Source: Mesorhizobium sp. M4B.F.Ca.ET.203.01.1.1 (GTDB lineage: Bacteria > Pseudomonadota > Alphaproteobacteria > Rhizobiales > Rhizobiaceae). Taken from it: DNA of 64,000 bases. Shown here in pieces: positions 1 through 9,279 of this stretch. How positions within the stretch are numbered: the first letter of the stretch is position 1; the number at the start of each line of letters is the position of its first letter. Both the position numbers and the translations under genes were made by a program. The notes beneath the pieces were generated by a model that was not told the DNA's origin, did not search any database, and was given only the letters and a program-made list of their open reading frames with translations. Location: contig NZ_SRUO01000018.1 in NCBI RefSeq assembly GCF_004791025.1, forward strand, positions 1,079 to 65,078. The letters run 5' to 3'.

Positions 1-366
1 ATGATCGGGACAGCGAGCGTCTGCCCCATCAGCTGCAGCACCGATTCCAGCAAGCCTTCTGCCTGGTCAGCCGCAGCCCAAACACAAGGCCCAGCGTCAA
101 GGTGGTCTCGATCGCCAGATCAGAATAGCGGGGCTGGCCGCCACGCGTCTTGGCGCTTGCCACCTGAACAGGGCTTCGGGCGTCACCCACAGTCAAACTG
201 CCACCATGACGAAGTCCTGCCTCATATTCTGGCCAGTTCGTCACCCTGAACTTCATCTTCTCGATACGATGGCGGCGCGCGCTATTGTGTTTGAAAGGCA
301 TGACTAAACCAAAAGCGGTTCCGTGCTGCCTAACTCAGCCCGCTAAACGATCCCTGCACCAACGCC
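1..366 (-). mobile_element. IS5-type element remnant (left end plus transposase N-terminus)
   Basis: Minus-strand fragment. Positions 349-366 read (minus) as GGCGTTGGTGCAGGGATC, an end sequence seen again at 14578 and 22272. A transposase start follows at 301 (MPFKHNSARRHRIEKMKF...), with a typical IS5-group N-terminus (KMKFRVTNWPEYEAGLR, YSDLAIETTLTLGLVFGL). The frame is lost by position 29: the expected LLESVLQLMGQTL continues in another frame. The left part of the element lies outside the window. It is a dead remnant with only its right-hand boundary visible. Family assignment is from motif memory. Confidence 0.75.
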
Positions 367-1458
367 CCTTTGCAACAAAACCTCTTGTCCAGCTCCGCGC
401 GATAACAATCTAGTTTGATGTGGGGCGCAGCCGTACATGGCCCGATAGACTTTTGAGAAATGTGATGCCGCGACGAATCCGCACGCTATCGCTATCTCTA
501 TAACGGGCAGACTCGAGCTGCGAAGCAGCAAGTGCGCGCGTTCCAGACGAAGTTCCATGTAGTAACGGCTCGGACTGCGTCCTAGTTCACACTTGAAGAG
601 TCGCTCAATTTGACGGCGTGTAACGCCAGTCCCTGCCACCAGTCCCTCTATCGACTTGGGATCGCCGATATGTGCTTCCATCTGATCGATGACTTCGATG
701 ACTGCCCTATGATTGAACCGTACGCGGGAACTTGGCGGGAAGCGTTGACGGTCCCCAACCGAGCGAACACGACATGCGACGGCCCTCTCGCAGATGCGAT
801 TTACGACGGCAGCCCCATAATCGCGCCTAACAAGATCCAGGAATGTGTCAAAGGATGCGTCTGCGCCAGAGCAGGTATACAGCTCACCATCTTTCTCGAA
901 CGCCGCTTGCGTCGCTATAACGCCTGGGAATTCCTCCAGAAATAGCGGGAATTGCTCCCAGTGCACTGCGCAGCGACGACCTTCTGCAACGCCAGCTCGA
1001 GCAAGCACTAGGGTTCCGCCGCCTATGCCGACAAGGCGCGTGCGGCGGTTACGGCACTCTCGGAGCCAAGCATGCAACTGGTTGTCATGGCGAGGTAGGG
1101 AGCGACCTCCGCACACTATCGCGACCGGGGCTGCGGGCGATAGCCGGTTACGGTCACGCTCCGATTGCAATCCGACGGCTGAGCTTATGGTGATGCCGCA
1201 ACTCGACACCACAGGTTGTCCGTCGCCCGAAACAACCTGCCAACCGTAGGCGTTTCGCCCCGTCACTTCATTGGCCAGCGTAAGCACTTCAATCGCGGAG
1301 GAAAACGCATGCAGCGAAAAAGCCGGAAGCAGGAAAAAGTTAAACCTGGCGGGTATGCTTTCCAGCCCTTGCTTTCGGGTCTCGTTGAATCGACCCACGG
1401 AACCCCGCGCAGCGTCGAGCGCCGTCGGCCGTTGCAAAATCGAATGTCCTGTCTTCAC
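343..1458 (-). CDS. GlxA-family AraC-type transcriptional regulator
   Basis: The predicted protein is 371 aa and has two domains. The N-terminal half is DJ-1/PfpI (class I glutamine amidotransferase-like), roughly residues 35-210 (FNFFLLPAFSLHAFSSAIEVL, GGGTLVLARAGVAEGRRCAVHWE). The C-terminal part is an AraC helix-turn-helix domain, roughly residues 255-350 (VTRRQIERLFKCELGRSPSRYY, IEIAIACGFVAASHFSKVYR). Such proteins usually activate catabolic genes for N-methylated or amine compounds. The first ~30 residues look non-conserved, so translation may start further in. The last seven residues (GVGAGIV) and the stop codon lie inside the IS end at 343-366, so the native C-terminus has been replaced; the HTH domain itself looks complete. 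It sits downstream of and on the same strand as soxG, with a 310-base gap. Confidence 0.85.
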   Translation of the reverse strand: MKTGHSILQRPTALDAARGSVGRFNETRKQGLESIPARFNFFLLPAFSLHAFSSAIEVLTLANEVTGRNAYGWQVVSGDGQPVVSSCGITISSAVGLQSERDRNRLSPAAPVAIVCGGRSLPRHDNQLHAWLRECRNRRTRLVGIGGGTLVLARAGVAEGRRCAVHWEQFPLFLEEFPGVIATQAAFEKDGELYTCSGADASFDTFLDLVRRDYGAAVVNRICERAVACRVRSVGDRQRFPPSSRVRFNHRAVIEVIDQMEAHIGDPKSIEGLVAGTGVTRRQIERLFKCELGRSPSRYYMELRLERAHLLLRSSSLPVIEIAIACGFVAASHFSKVYRAMYGCAPHQTRLLSRGAGQEVLLQRGVGAGIV

Positions 1459-1768
1459 ACGAATAGCCTGAGTACGTTCATTGCTCCCGACCAGATTCTC
1501 ACGCGGAGTGGATAGGGCGGCGCTCCCACAGGATTGTTCTATGTCACCTAGCTAGGAGCCGGGACCTAACAGCTGATAACGCCGACTTCTTGTACAACGC
1601 CGAATCTGTTCGACGGCCGCCAGCCCGACGTCGACCGTCCGTTCACCTCGGGTAGTTCTCAGTTGCATCTAACATTTAAGCCAAGCTTGTTCATGAAGTT
1701 AACTTCGTTATTCTACAGCAAAGCTATTTGCGCAAGCGGCACAAGGTTCACATCGGTGAAGTTGCAAA
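1459..1768. other. Intergenic region between soxG and the GlxA-type regulator
   Basis: There is no convincing gene here. It presumably holds the promoter of the minus-strand regulator and the 3' end of the sox transcript. A 12-bp perfect palindrome GAAGTTAACTTC lies at 1695-1706 and could be an operator; no strong hairpin plus T-run terminator was seen. Confidence 0.4.
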
Positions 1769-2302
1769 TCATCGATATTCTAAACTGAGCTCGGCGAGCT
1801 CGTCCCAGAGGCTTTCGGCAAACCCTCGCAGCACCATCAACTCGAATTCAAGCTCAGCGGTTCTTGTGATGCCGACCGCGATATGGCCGATTAGCGTGGT
1901 CGTCGCATGGCCGACCGGAAAGACGTTCAAGTCTAGGTCCACCGCTGTACCCTTGGCGAGCACCAAGGCGGCTTTGGCGCCCGAAATCGCTATTCGAACG
2001 CGGCCGTGGCTCTGGTCGACCACGTCTGCATGGGGCTTCAGCTTATGCAGGATGTCGACGGGATCTCCTGGCGACCCTATCTCGTCGCCCACGATGAAAT
2101 ATTGGCCCGGCGACATGCTTCTAACAGCAAGGGCATCACACTCAAGCGCGGCAACAATAATGCCAGCGACATTGCCGCTCCCGGTTGCAGAGAGCGCTTG
2201 CAGCACAAGGCCTTCCGGAAGTGCGGTCAGCGTCACGTCTGTCGAGAGGATGGGGGGCTTGCTACCCAGCGCAGAGCGGTGTTCGATCGGGAACATGGAC
2301 AT
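1769..2302 (-). CDS. soxG: Sarcosine oxidase gamma subunit
   Basis: This is the 177-aa gamma subunit of heterotetrameric sarcosine oxidase, which oxidatively demethylates sarcosine to glycine, passing the one-carbon unit to tetrahydrofolate. The family is GcvT-like and short (about 180-200 aa), and the length fits. Visible support: RVRIAISGAKAALVLAKGT and VFPVGHATTTLIGHIAVGI, typical of SoxG, and its position seven bases downstream of soxA on the same strand as the last gene of the canonical soxBDAG order. The start ATG follows the soxA stop closely, indicating translational coupling. The C-terminus (ESLWDELAELSLEYR) looks complete. Confidence 0.88.
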   Translation of the reverse strand: MSMFPIEHRSALGSKPPILSTDVTLTALPEGLVLQALSATGSGNVAGIIVAALECDALAVRSMSPGQYFIVGDEIGSPGDPVDILHKLKPHADVVDQSHGRVRIAISGAKAALVLAKGTAVDLDLNVFPVGHATTTLIGHIAVGITRTAELEFELMVLRGFAESLWDELAELSLEYR

Positions 2303-2309
2303 CGGGACC

Positions 2310-5279
2310 TCAGACTTTCAGCTTTTCGTTGGCCGGATCGACAAACGTCGGGTTGCAGAGGCGAGCGGTCGTGTACTCGTTGCGAATGCCGTTCCATACC
2401 TGCACTTCCTCGCCATGACGCGATGCGCCGCGCTTGACGAGCGCCAAGCCGATGGTCGAGCCGACATGGGGCGAGTAGCAACTTGAACTAACGTAGCCCT
2501 GGTCGTTTTCCAGCATTGCCGCCGCACCCTTTTCGAGAATATGCGAACCGCTGCGAAACGAGGTAGCGGGATCGAGCGGCACGACTCCGACAAGCTGAGG
2601 GCGGTTCGGGTCGTTGAGCCCTTCGCGCTCCAGCATGCGCTTGCCAATGAAATCCGCCTTGGTGGCCGACACCATCCGTCCTAAACCGACATCGCTGGGC
2701 ACGGTCGTGCCGTTGATCTCGTTGTGCGTAACATGGCCCTTTTCGATACGAAGCACCGAAAGCGTCTCGACACCATAGGAGCAGATGTCATGTTCCTTGC
2801 CAGCTTCCATCAGGGCATCCGCCACCGATTCCCCAAAACCCGCGGGAACGGCCAGTTCATAAGCCAGTTCGCCGGAGAAGGAGATTCGGAACAACCGTCC
2901 CATAAGCCTGTGGCCAAACAGAGAGACCTGTTTGGCTCCCAGAAATGGGAAAGCATCGTTGGAAATGTCCTCGTCGACGATCTTCTGCAGAATGAGGCGC
3001 GCCTTCGGTCCGGCAATAGCCATCTGCGCCCACTGATCGGTCACGGAAGCGAGCCTCACGTCGAGTTCCGGCCACAGCGCCTGCGAGCAGAATTCCAGAT
3101 GGTTCATAACGCCCGCCGCATAGGCGGTGGTGGTGGTCATGAAGAAACGACCTTCCGCGAGCCTGCTGGTGGTGCCGTCATCGTAGATGAAGCCGTCTTC
3201 GCGGAGCATCAGGCCGTACCGGGCCTTGCCGACGGGCAGTTTCCTGAAGGCATTGCAATAAACGCGGTCAAGGAATTCCGCGGCATCCTTGCCGGTGATC
3301 TCGATTTTGCCGAGCATCGAGACATCGCAAAGGCCGGCATTGATGCGAACATTCTTCACTTCTCGATCGACACTTTCGCGCCAGCCGGTCTCTCCGGACC
3401 GGGGAAACCATGCAGAACGATACCAGAGACCCGTCTCGACGAAGGTCGCACCGTTCTTTGCCGCCCAACCATGCAACGGCGATTTGCGTACTGGCTGGAA
3501 ATGTTTTCCATGCGACGTGCCTGCAAGCGCACCGAATGAAACCGGCGTATAGAACGGGCGGAACGTCGTGGTGCCGACATCGCCAGGAGAAACACCACGC
3601 GCTTCCGCCAGCAGACCGATGACATTGACATTGGATAGCTTACCCTGATCGGTCGCCATGCCGTTGGTGGTATAACGCTTGGCAAGCTCGACATGCCCGT
3701 AGCCTTCACGCACGGCAAGGCCGATATCCTTTCGATGGACATCGTTCTGGTAGTCAATGAAGGCCTTGCCCTTCACCCCGGGAATGGACCAGAGCGGCTT
3801 GCCGGCAGGAGCGATGATGTCGCCTTCGACTGCTTCGAAGGCAACGGGTTCCACCTTGATGCCAATGGCGCCCAACAAAGCCGCAGCCTTGGCGGAACCC
3901 GCTGCCAGGCATGCGCCGATACCGTTCGCTGTTCCGCTGGCGCCTGCCAATGATAGACCCTTGTGGTCCTCGTCTGCCACGAAGGCACCGTCTGCATCCG
4001 ACCACCGAGGCCTGCCGCCACGATGGAATGCTAGATTGATGACCGGGCTGAAGCCGCCGGAGACTGCGAGCGCATCGGCGCCCAGCTTTTCTGTCCGGCC
4101 ATCCTTGAAGATGATGATGGAGGAAAGCGCCTTGCCGCCTTCGGCGTCGGAGACGAAGCCACCACGAACGATCCGGGCAGAACCGCCATAGACGCCGGTC
4201 GCTGCGCCCGAAGGTCGGCTGTCGATGATCGCCGCAAGCCGGACGCCAGCGGTTTCGAGATCGCGAGCCAGGACATAGCCGCTGTCATTGGTCGTGAAGA
4301 TCGCCACCGATTTGCCTGGTGCAACTCCGTAACGGTTGAGATAGGCGCGCATGGCGCTTGCCATCATCACGCCGGGAATGTCGTTGCCGCCGAAGACGAG
4401 CGGACGTTCTTCCGCGCCGGTGGCGAGAATCGCCTGCTTCGCGACGATGCGCCACAACCGCTCGACCGGCGCTTCGGCGCGCGGGTCGGCAACATGCTTC
4501 TGCACGCGCTCGATCGCTCCGAAGACATTGCCGTCATACCAGCCGAAGGCCGTCGTGCGAGAGAGAAGCTGCACGTTGGGCAGACTTTCAAGTTCGGCGA
4601 TTGTCTGACGGACAAAGCTCAAGGCGGTCAGGCCGCCGATTATGGCTGCCTCGGACAAAAGGCCGCCGCCGATCATCGAATTCTCGTCCACGAGAATGAC
4701 ACGGGCACCGGCGCGACCCGCCGTGAGCGCCGCCGCCAGGCCGGAAGCCCCGCCGCCAATGACCAGCAGTTCGCAATGCGCCCAGGACTTTTCATAGCGG
4801 TCAGGGTCGGTCTCGTAGCTCGCCTTCCCGAGGCCCGCCGCCTTTCGGATGAAGGGCTCGTAGAGCTTTTCCCAAAGGCCCGCTGGCCACATGAAAGTCT
4901 TGTAGTAGAAGCCGGCGGAGAGGAAAGGCGACAGCAGACCGTTCAAGGAGCCTATATCGAAATCGAGCGAGGGCCAGCGGTTCTGGCTCTGCGCCACGAG
5001 GCCCTGATAAAGCTCCTGCATGGTGGCGCGGGTATTGGGTTCCGTACGTCCGCTCTGGCCGATAGTCATGAGTGCATTGGGTTCCGATGCGCCAGCCGAG
5101 AGGACGCCGCGCGGCCGGTGGTATTTGAACGAGCGACCCATCAGCATCTGGCCGTTGGCCAGCAGGGCCGATGCGAGACTGTCGCCTTCGAGGCCGGCCA
5201 TGCGTTTGCCGTCGAAGGTGAAGGAAAGTTGCCTGGTGCGATCGACGAGACCACCCTTCTCAAGACGATAGGACGTCAT
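2310..5279 (-). CDS. soxA: Sarcosine oxidase alpha subunit
   Basis: The predicted protein is 989 aa, the usual size for the alpha subunit. Domains in order: an N-terminal ferredoxin-like Fer2_4 fold (about 15-100; ALLANGQMLMGRSFKYHRPRG), a pyridine-nucleotide-disulphide-oxidoreductase-like NAD-binding domain (dinucleotide motif LLVIGGGASGLAAAL near 172; second motif near 325), and a C-terminal GcvT/aminomethyltransferase domain (about 610-980). The alpha subunit carries NAD+ and the folate-binding domain that accepts the methylene group. The start is supported by an AAGGGG ribosome site shortly upstream of ATG. In the intact operon soxD would lie directly upstream; here a dead IS110 element of about 1.4 kb intervenes, so soxA and soxG may be expressed poorly or from an IS-borne promoter. 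Confidence 0.93.
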   Translation of the reverse strand: MTSYRLEKGGLVDRTRQLSFTFDGKRMAGLEGDSLASALLANGQMLMGRSFKYHRPRGVLSAGASEPNALMTIGQSGRTEPNTRATMQELYQGLVAQSQNRWPSLDFDIGSLNGLLSPFLSAGFYYKTFMWPAGLWEKLYEPFIRKAAGLGKASYETDPDRYEKSWAHCELLVIGGGASGLAAALTAGRAGARVILVDENSMIGGGLLSEAAIIGGLTALSFVRQTIAELESLPNVQLLSRTTAFGWYDGNVFGAIERVQKHVADPRAEAPVERLWRIVAKQAILATGAEERPLVFGGNDIPGVMMASAMRAYLNRYGVAPGKSVAIFTTNDSGYVLARDLETAGVRLAAIIDSRPSGAATGVYGGSARIVRGGFVSDAEGGKALSSIIIFKDGRTEKLGADALAVSGGFSPVINLAFHRGGRPRWSDADGAFVADEDHKGLSLAGASGTANGIGACLAAGSAKAAALLGAIGIKVEPVAFEAVEGDIIAPAGKPLWSIPGVKGKAFIDYQNDVHRKDIGLAVREGYGHVELAKRYTTNGMATDQGKLSNVNVIGLLAEARGVSPGDVGTTTFRPFYTPVSFGALAGTSHGKHFQPVRKSPLHGWAAKNGATFVETGLWYRSAWFPRSGETGWRESVDREVKNVRINAGLCDVSMLGKIEITGKDAAEFLDRVYCNAFRKLPVGKARYGLMLREDGFIYDDGTTSRLAEGRFFMTTTTAYAAGVMNHLEFCSQALWPELDVRLASVTDQWAQMAIAGPKARLILQKIVDEDISNDAFPFLGAKQVSLFGHRLMGRLFRISFSGELAYELAVPAGFGESVADALMEAGKEHDICSYGVETLSVLRIEKGHVTHNEINGTTVPSDVGLGRMVSATKADFIGKRMLEREGLNDPNRPQLVGVVPLDPATSFRSGSHILEKGAAAMLENDQGYVSSSCYSPHVGSTIGLALVKRGASRHGEEVQVWNGIRNEYTTARLCNPTFVDPANEKLKV

Positions 5280-6693
5280 TTCGCCGTACCCCTTTTCGAA
5301 GCGCCGTTGATTGCTGCAAGCTGTGTCGGCGCAGGCGAGGCGGGTATGGTTGTCATTCCGACTGTCCTCGATGGCTCCGGCTGCTGAGCCGCCCGCTTCG
5401 CCGACCTGGATCGACTGCTGATTGCTCGATGCCCTCGATGGCTATGTAAGGCGATGTCGGCGAGTCCGGGGCTGCGTTGCCGCCAAGCCTTGAGAGGACC
5501 GCCATGGAGATATTCGTTGGAATAGACGTCGCCAAGGAGACGCACTGGGTCTGCGCTCTCAATCACGCCGCCCGGGTTCTTCTCGACCGGGCGGTCGAGA
5601 ATGATCAGGCCGCGATCGATCGTCTCGTCGCCGACCCTGCGTGGCCTCGACAGTGCAGTCGTGATCGGTCTGGACATCACCGGATCGCTGTTTCCTGGAG
5701 GCCATCCTCCTGGCGCTGGGCCTGGCCTGCGCCTCGTCCACGTGCCAGGCATCGCCGTCAATCGCGCCGGGCACGGCTTTGCCGGCGGCGAGCGCAAGTG
5801 TCGGACCCGCGCGACGCACACACCATCGCCGACCTTGTCCGCACCAGGCCCCTGCGGCCAATCCTGCCAGACGACGACACCGTCATCGCATTGCGCCTGA
5901 AGGTCATGCGCCGCCGCGAACTTACTGACGACCAGACGCGCCGCGTCTCCCGGCTGCGCTAGTTCCTCGGCGCCATCCATCCCGGGCTCGAGCGCCAGCT
6001 CGATCTCACCTGCAAGGGACCGCTCGCCCTGCTCAGCCGCTATGTCACTGCTGCCGAGATCCGACGGGCCGGCATCAAGAAGCTCGTCGCGCATCTGAAG
6101 AAAACGCCTCATCTTCACGGCATCGAGGCCCTCGTTGGACGCGCGCTCGAAGCCGCTCATGGCCAGAGCATCGTCGTTCCCGGCGAAGCCGTCTTCGCCG
6201 ACATGATCCGCGTACTCGCCGCCGAAGCTCTTCAAGCCCGCGAGGCACTCGCCCGCATCGAACTCGACCTGGAGGCGCTGCTCGACTGCCACCTTGACCG
6301 CGCCCTCATCCGCACTCTGCCGGGGATGGGGGCAGTGCTGTCGGCAGAGTTCATCGCTTGCGTCGGCGACATCCGCCGCTTCGCCTCGGCCGACGCGCTC
6401 GCCAGCGCCGCCGGCCTGGCATCGGTCATCCGTCAGTCCGGCAAGTCGACGGGATGGCGCCGAGCCCTCGGCGGAGACAAGGCGCTCAAGCGCGTCTTCT
6501 TCCAGAGCGCCTTCTGCGCCATCTCCACGAAACATCCTCTGTCCAAGGCCTTCTACGACCGCGAACGGCGCGAAGGTAAACACCATACCCAGGCGATCAT
6601 CGCTCTTGCCCGTCGCCGCGTCACCGTCCTGTGGACAATGCTGCGCACCAGACAAACCTTCGATCCAATGAAAAAGGCGGCTTGACTTGCGCA
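5280..6693 (+). mobile_element. IS110-family insertion remnant between soxD and soxA
   Basis: About 1.4 kb of DNA of opposite coding orientation fills the gap between soxD and soxA, which normally abut. It contains a degenerate IS110-type transposase (5504-6685) and short flanks. Exact ends are not visible: IS110 elements usually lack clear terminal inverted repeats. soxD retains its own TAA and soxA retains a ribosome site, so the insertion landed between the genes. Confidence 0.8.
5504..6685 (+). pseudogene. IS110-family transposase, frameshifted and interrupted
   Basis: The N-terminus MEIFVGIDVAKETHWVCAL is the DEDD-type catalytic start of IS110 transposases. The C-terminal half from about 6203 carries the Transposase_20 region (LIRTLPGMGAVLSAEFIACV, FASADALASAAGL, KALKRVFFQSAFCAIS). 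Between them the reading frame changes near 5650-5690 (GLDITGSL is in one frame, RLVHVPGIAVNRA in the same frame after a break, and SDPRDAHTIADL in the original frame). A TAG at 5960-5962 interrupts where glutamine would be expected. At least two frameshifts and one nonsense codon make it non-functional. Confidence 0.88.
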
Positions 6694-6966
6694 TTACTCA
6701 GCGGCCGCCTCGCGGGCGGCATCGTCACGCACGCCTTCGATCTCATGGGTCGCGGTATCGCGGCTTACCACCAGCCAGCGGCGGCATCCGGACGTGTGGT
6801 GCCAGTATTCCCTATAGGCGCCACGCGGATTGTCGCGCAGGTAGACATATTCGAACCATATCTCCTGCGATGCGTCCGCGGCGGGACGGGCCAGCGCCTC
6901 GCCCTTGATCGTGAATTCTTCCTTGGGCCGTTGCCCGCAATGTGGGCAGGGGATGAGGCTTGCCAT
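6694..6966 (-). CDS. soxD: Sarcosine oxidase delta subunit
   Basis: The predicted protein is 90 aa, the typical small zinc-binding delta subunit of heterotetrameric sarcosine oxidase. It shows the N-terminal CPHCG motif (Cys7, Cys10), FEYVYLRDNPRGAYREYWHH, and GCRRW, the usual second half of the zinc site and core. It lies 24 bases downstream of soxB on the same strand. It ends in its own TAA just before the IS110 remnant, so it is intact although separated from soxA. Confidence 0.92.
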   Translation of the reverse strand: MASLIPCPHCGQRPKEEFTIKGEALARPAADASQEIWFEYVYLRDNPRGAYREYWHHTSGCRRWLVVSRDTATHEIEGVRDDAAREAAAE

Positions 6967-6990
6967 TTCGGTGTCCTTGCTTCCCGGAAA

Positions 6991-8241
6991 TCAGTGGAGG
7001 TTCGGTTGGGCGCCTTGGCCCTTCTCGTCGATGAGATAGCCGCGCTCGAACCGGTCGAGACGCATTTCGCGGGTGACGGCATGCGCATGGTTCCGGGCGA
7101 TGAGGTGAGCGAAGCAGAAGCCCGAGGCCGGCGTGGCCTTGAAGCCGCCGTAGCACCATCCCGCATTGAGATAGAGATTGTCGATGGACGTGCGGTCGAT
7201 GATCGGTGACCCATCCATCGACATGTCCATGATGCCGCCCCAGGACCGAAGGACCCGAACGCGCGAAAGAGCTGGGATCATCGCCTTGCCGGCTTCGATG
7301 ACGTGTTCGACCGTGGCGAGATTGCCGCGCTGGGCGTAGGAATTATAGCCGTCCATATCGCCACCGAACACAAGGCCCCCCTTGTCGGACTGCGAAACGT
7401 AGAAGTGTCCGGCGCCGAAAGTAACGACACAGTCGATGAACGGCTTCAGGCCTTCCGAGACAAAAGCCTGCAGCACATGACTTTCGATCGGGAGCCTCAT
7501 GTCGGCCATCGCGGCTACCTGGGAGGAATTGCCCGCAACTGCCAGTGCGAGCTTACCACAGCCGACGAAGCCCCTAGAGGTCTCGACACCGATCACTTTA
7601 CCGTTGCCGCGACGTATGCCCGTGACTTCGCATTCCTGAATGATGTCGACGCCCATCGAATCGGCGCCACGAGCATAACCCCATGCGACGCCGTCATGAC
7701 GGACAGTGCCGCCGCGCTGCTGGAGAAGGCCGCCCTGTATAGGAAAGCGTGCATTCTCAAAATTCAGGAAGGGAAGCTTCTCCCGCACTTGTTCGCGGTC
7801 GAGTAGATCGGCATCTACGCCATGCAGCCGCATGGCATTGCCGCGTCGGGTATATGCATCGCACTGCGCATCGGAGTGGAAAAGGTTGAGCACGCCGCGC
7901 TGAGAGACCATGGCGTTGAAGTTGAGATCCTGTTCCAGTCCTTCCCAAAGTTTCATGGAAAGCTCATAGAAAGGGTTGTTGCCCGGCAGAAGATAGTTCG
8001 ACCGGATGATTGTAGTATTGCGTCCGACATTGCCCGAGCCGATATAACTCTTTTCCAGAACCGCGACGTTGCGAATGCCGAATTCCTTCGCGAGATAGTA
8101 GGCTGTGGCTAGGCCATGACCGCCGCCACCGACGATAATCACATCATAATGAGGCTTCAACGCCGGCGCACGCCATGCCGACTTCCATGCGGTGTTGCCG
8201 CGCAATCCGTTCAGGAAAATGGATAAAGCTGAGTAGCGCAT
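6991..8241 (-). CDS. soxB: Sarcosine oxidase beta subunit
   Basis: The predicted protein is 416 aa when started at the ATG encoding MRYSALSIFLNG (8241), which matches the usual SoxB N-terminus; an in-frame upstream start would add 33 non-conserved residues. This FAD/FMN-binding subunit of the DAO family carries the active site. Visible: the Rossmann motif VIIVGGGGHGLATAYYLA (about 36), YIGSGNVGRNTTIIRSNY around the covalent flavin region, and the C-terminal NLYLNAGWCYGGFKATPASG. It is the first gene of soxBDAG and is divergently transcribed from a GlxA-type regulator whose start lies 88 bases away. Confidence 0.93.
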   Translation of the reverse strand: MRYSALSIFLNGLRGNTAWKSAWRAPALKPHYDVIIVGGGGHGLATAYYLAKEFGIRNVAVLEKSYIGSGNVGRNTTIIRSNYLLPGNNPFYELSMKLWEGLEQDLNFNAMVSQRGVLNLFHSDAQCDAYTRRGNAMRLHGVDADLLDREQVREKLPFLNFENARFPIQGGLLQQRGGTVRHDGVAWGYARGADSMGVDIIQECEVTGIRRGNGKVIGVETSRGFVGCGKLALAVAGNSSQVAAMADMRLPIESHVLQAFVSEGLKPFIDCVVTFGAGHFYVSQSDKGGLVFGGDMDGYNSYAQRGNLATVEHVIEAGKAMIPALSRVRVLRSWGGIMDMSMDGSPIIDRTSIDNLYLNAGWCYGGFKATPASGFCFAHLIARNHAHAVTREMRLDRFERGYLIDEKGQGAQPNLH

Positions 8242-8328
8242 TGGTCTGTCCGCTTCGTTCGGCTTTCTATATCGTGAAATTACGAGTAGGAGTTTCACAG
8301 GGCAGCCAAAAAAAGACACACAGAAGCC
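8242..8328. promoter_or_regulatory. Divergent promoter region soxB / GlxA-type regulator
   Basis: This is an 87-base gap between two divergent starts. It must hold the promoters of the sox operon and of the regulator at 8329, and is the natural place for the regulator's binding site. No specific operator could be assigned by eye. Confidence 0.5.
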
Positions 8329-9279
8329 ATGAACCAACAAAACAACCGATTAACCCAGAATATCGGGTTCCTACTTTTGCCCGGCTTCGCGTTGATGTCC
8401 TACGCGTCGGCGACGGAGCCGCTGCGCGCCGCAAACCTCTTGGCAGGCCAATCGCTTTATGATGTGGAGGCGTTATCCTTGGACGGCGCCGCGGTTGAAA
8501 GTTCATCCGGCGCCATAGTTCCTTGCCGACGGATCAATCAATTGCGGTTTGATACCATCTTCGTATGCGCGGGTGGCAACCCGTCGATATTGGGTTCGCC
8601 TGCGCTTTATACAGCTCTTCGGCAATTCTCCCGAGGCGGCGCCAGGATAGGGGGAATTTCAGGCGGGCCTTACATTCTAGCAGCGGCCGGTTTGCTCGAC
8701 GGACGAGACTTTACGGTTCACTGGGAACATGCGGCTGCTCTCAAAGAAGCTTTCCCAAATCTCAAGCCGAGGCAGGCTCGTTTCGTTCTGGATGGCAACC
8801 GCATAACATGTGGCGGCGGGGTGGCACCTTTGGACATGATGCACGCCCTCATTGCCGACAGAATGGGAGCCGATTTTGCCCGCCGTGTCAGTGATTGGTA
8901 TCTTCACACTGCTGTAGCGGAGCCGACCGCGCCGCAGCGGGCTTCTGCCGCAGAGCGTTTTGGCGTCAACCATCCCGTCTTGCTTAATGTATTGGCAAAG
9001 ATCGAAGCGGCCATCGAACAGCCGCTGGACCGGGCGCAGATAGCCGCGTATGTGGGCGTAAGCACGCGCAATCTTGACCGCCTGTTCTCCGAGCATCTCA
9101 AGGCAGGCTATACAGAAGTTTGTCGAAATTTCCGGCTCGTCCACGCGCGCCGGCTTCTGCAGCAGAGCCCTCTGTCGATTTCCGAGATTGCATTTGCCAC
9201 GGGCTTTTCAAGCGCGGCGCATTTCTCCCGTTGCTACTCGGCGTTTTTCGGCAAAAGCCCGAAGAGAGATCGGCGTTGA
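8329..9279 (+). CDS. GlxA-family AraC-type regulator, probable sox regulator (GbdR-like)
   Basis: The predicted protein is 316 aa. The DJ-1/PfpI-like sensor domain covers roughly 10-190 (NIGFLLLPGFALMSYASATEPLR, ISGGPYILAAAGLLDG, FTVHWEH). The AraC HTH is at about 215-312 (AAYVGVSTRNLDRLFSEHL, ISEIAFATGFSSAAHFSRCY). GbdR of Pseudomonas, a regulator of glycine betaine, dimethylglycine and sarcosine catabolism, has this architecture. With divergent placement next to soxB, a role as activator of soxBDAG is likely by inference. Length and both domains look complete. Confidence 0.88.
   Translation: MNQQNNRLTQNIGFLLLPGFALMSYASATEPLRAANLLAGQSLYDVEALSLDGAAVESSSGAIVPCRRINQLRFDTIFVCAGGNPSILGSPALYTALRQFSRGGARIGGISGGPYILAAAGLLDGRDFTVHWEHAAALKEAFPNLKPRQARFVLDGNRITCGGGVAPLDMMHALIADRMGADFARRVSDWYLHTAVAEPTAPQRASAAERFGVNHPVLLNVLAKIEAAIEQPLDRAQIAAYVGVSTRNLDRLFSEHLKAGYTEVCRNFRLVHARRLLQQSPLSISEIAFATGFSSAAHFSRCYSAFFGKSPKRDRR

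Noticed and set aside
4494..5387. Plus-strand open frame of 297 codons opposite soxA
   Set aside because: A shadow of soxA; no motif, and codon positions follow those of the sense gene.
5276..6694. Long minus-strand open frame (472 codons) between soxD and soxA
   Set aside because: It is the antisense shadow of the IS110 transposase remnant; its product has no recognisable domain and its length follows from high GC.
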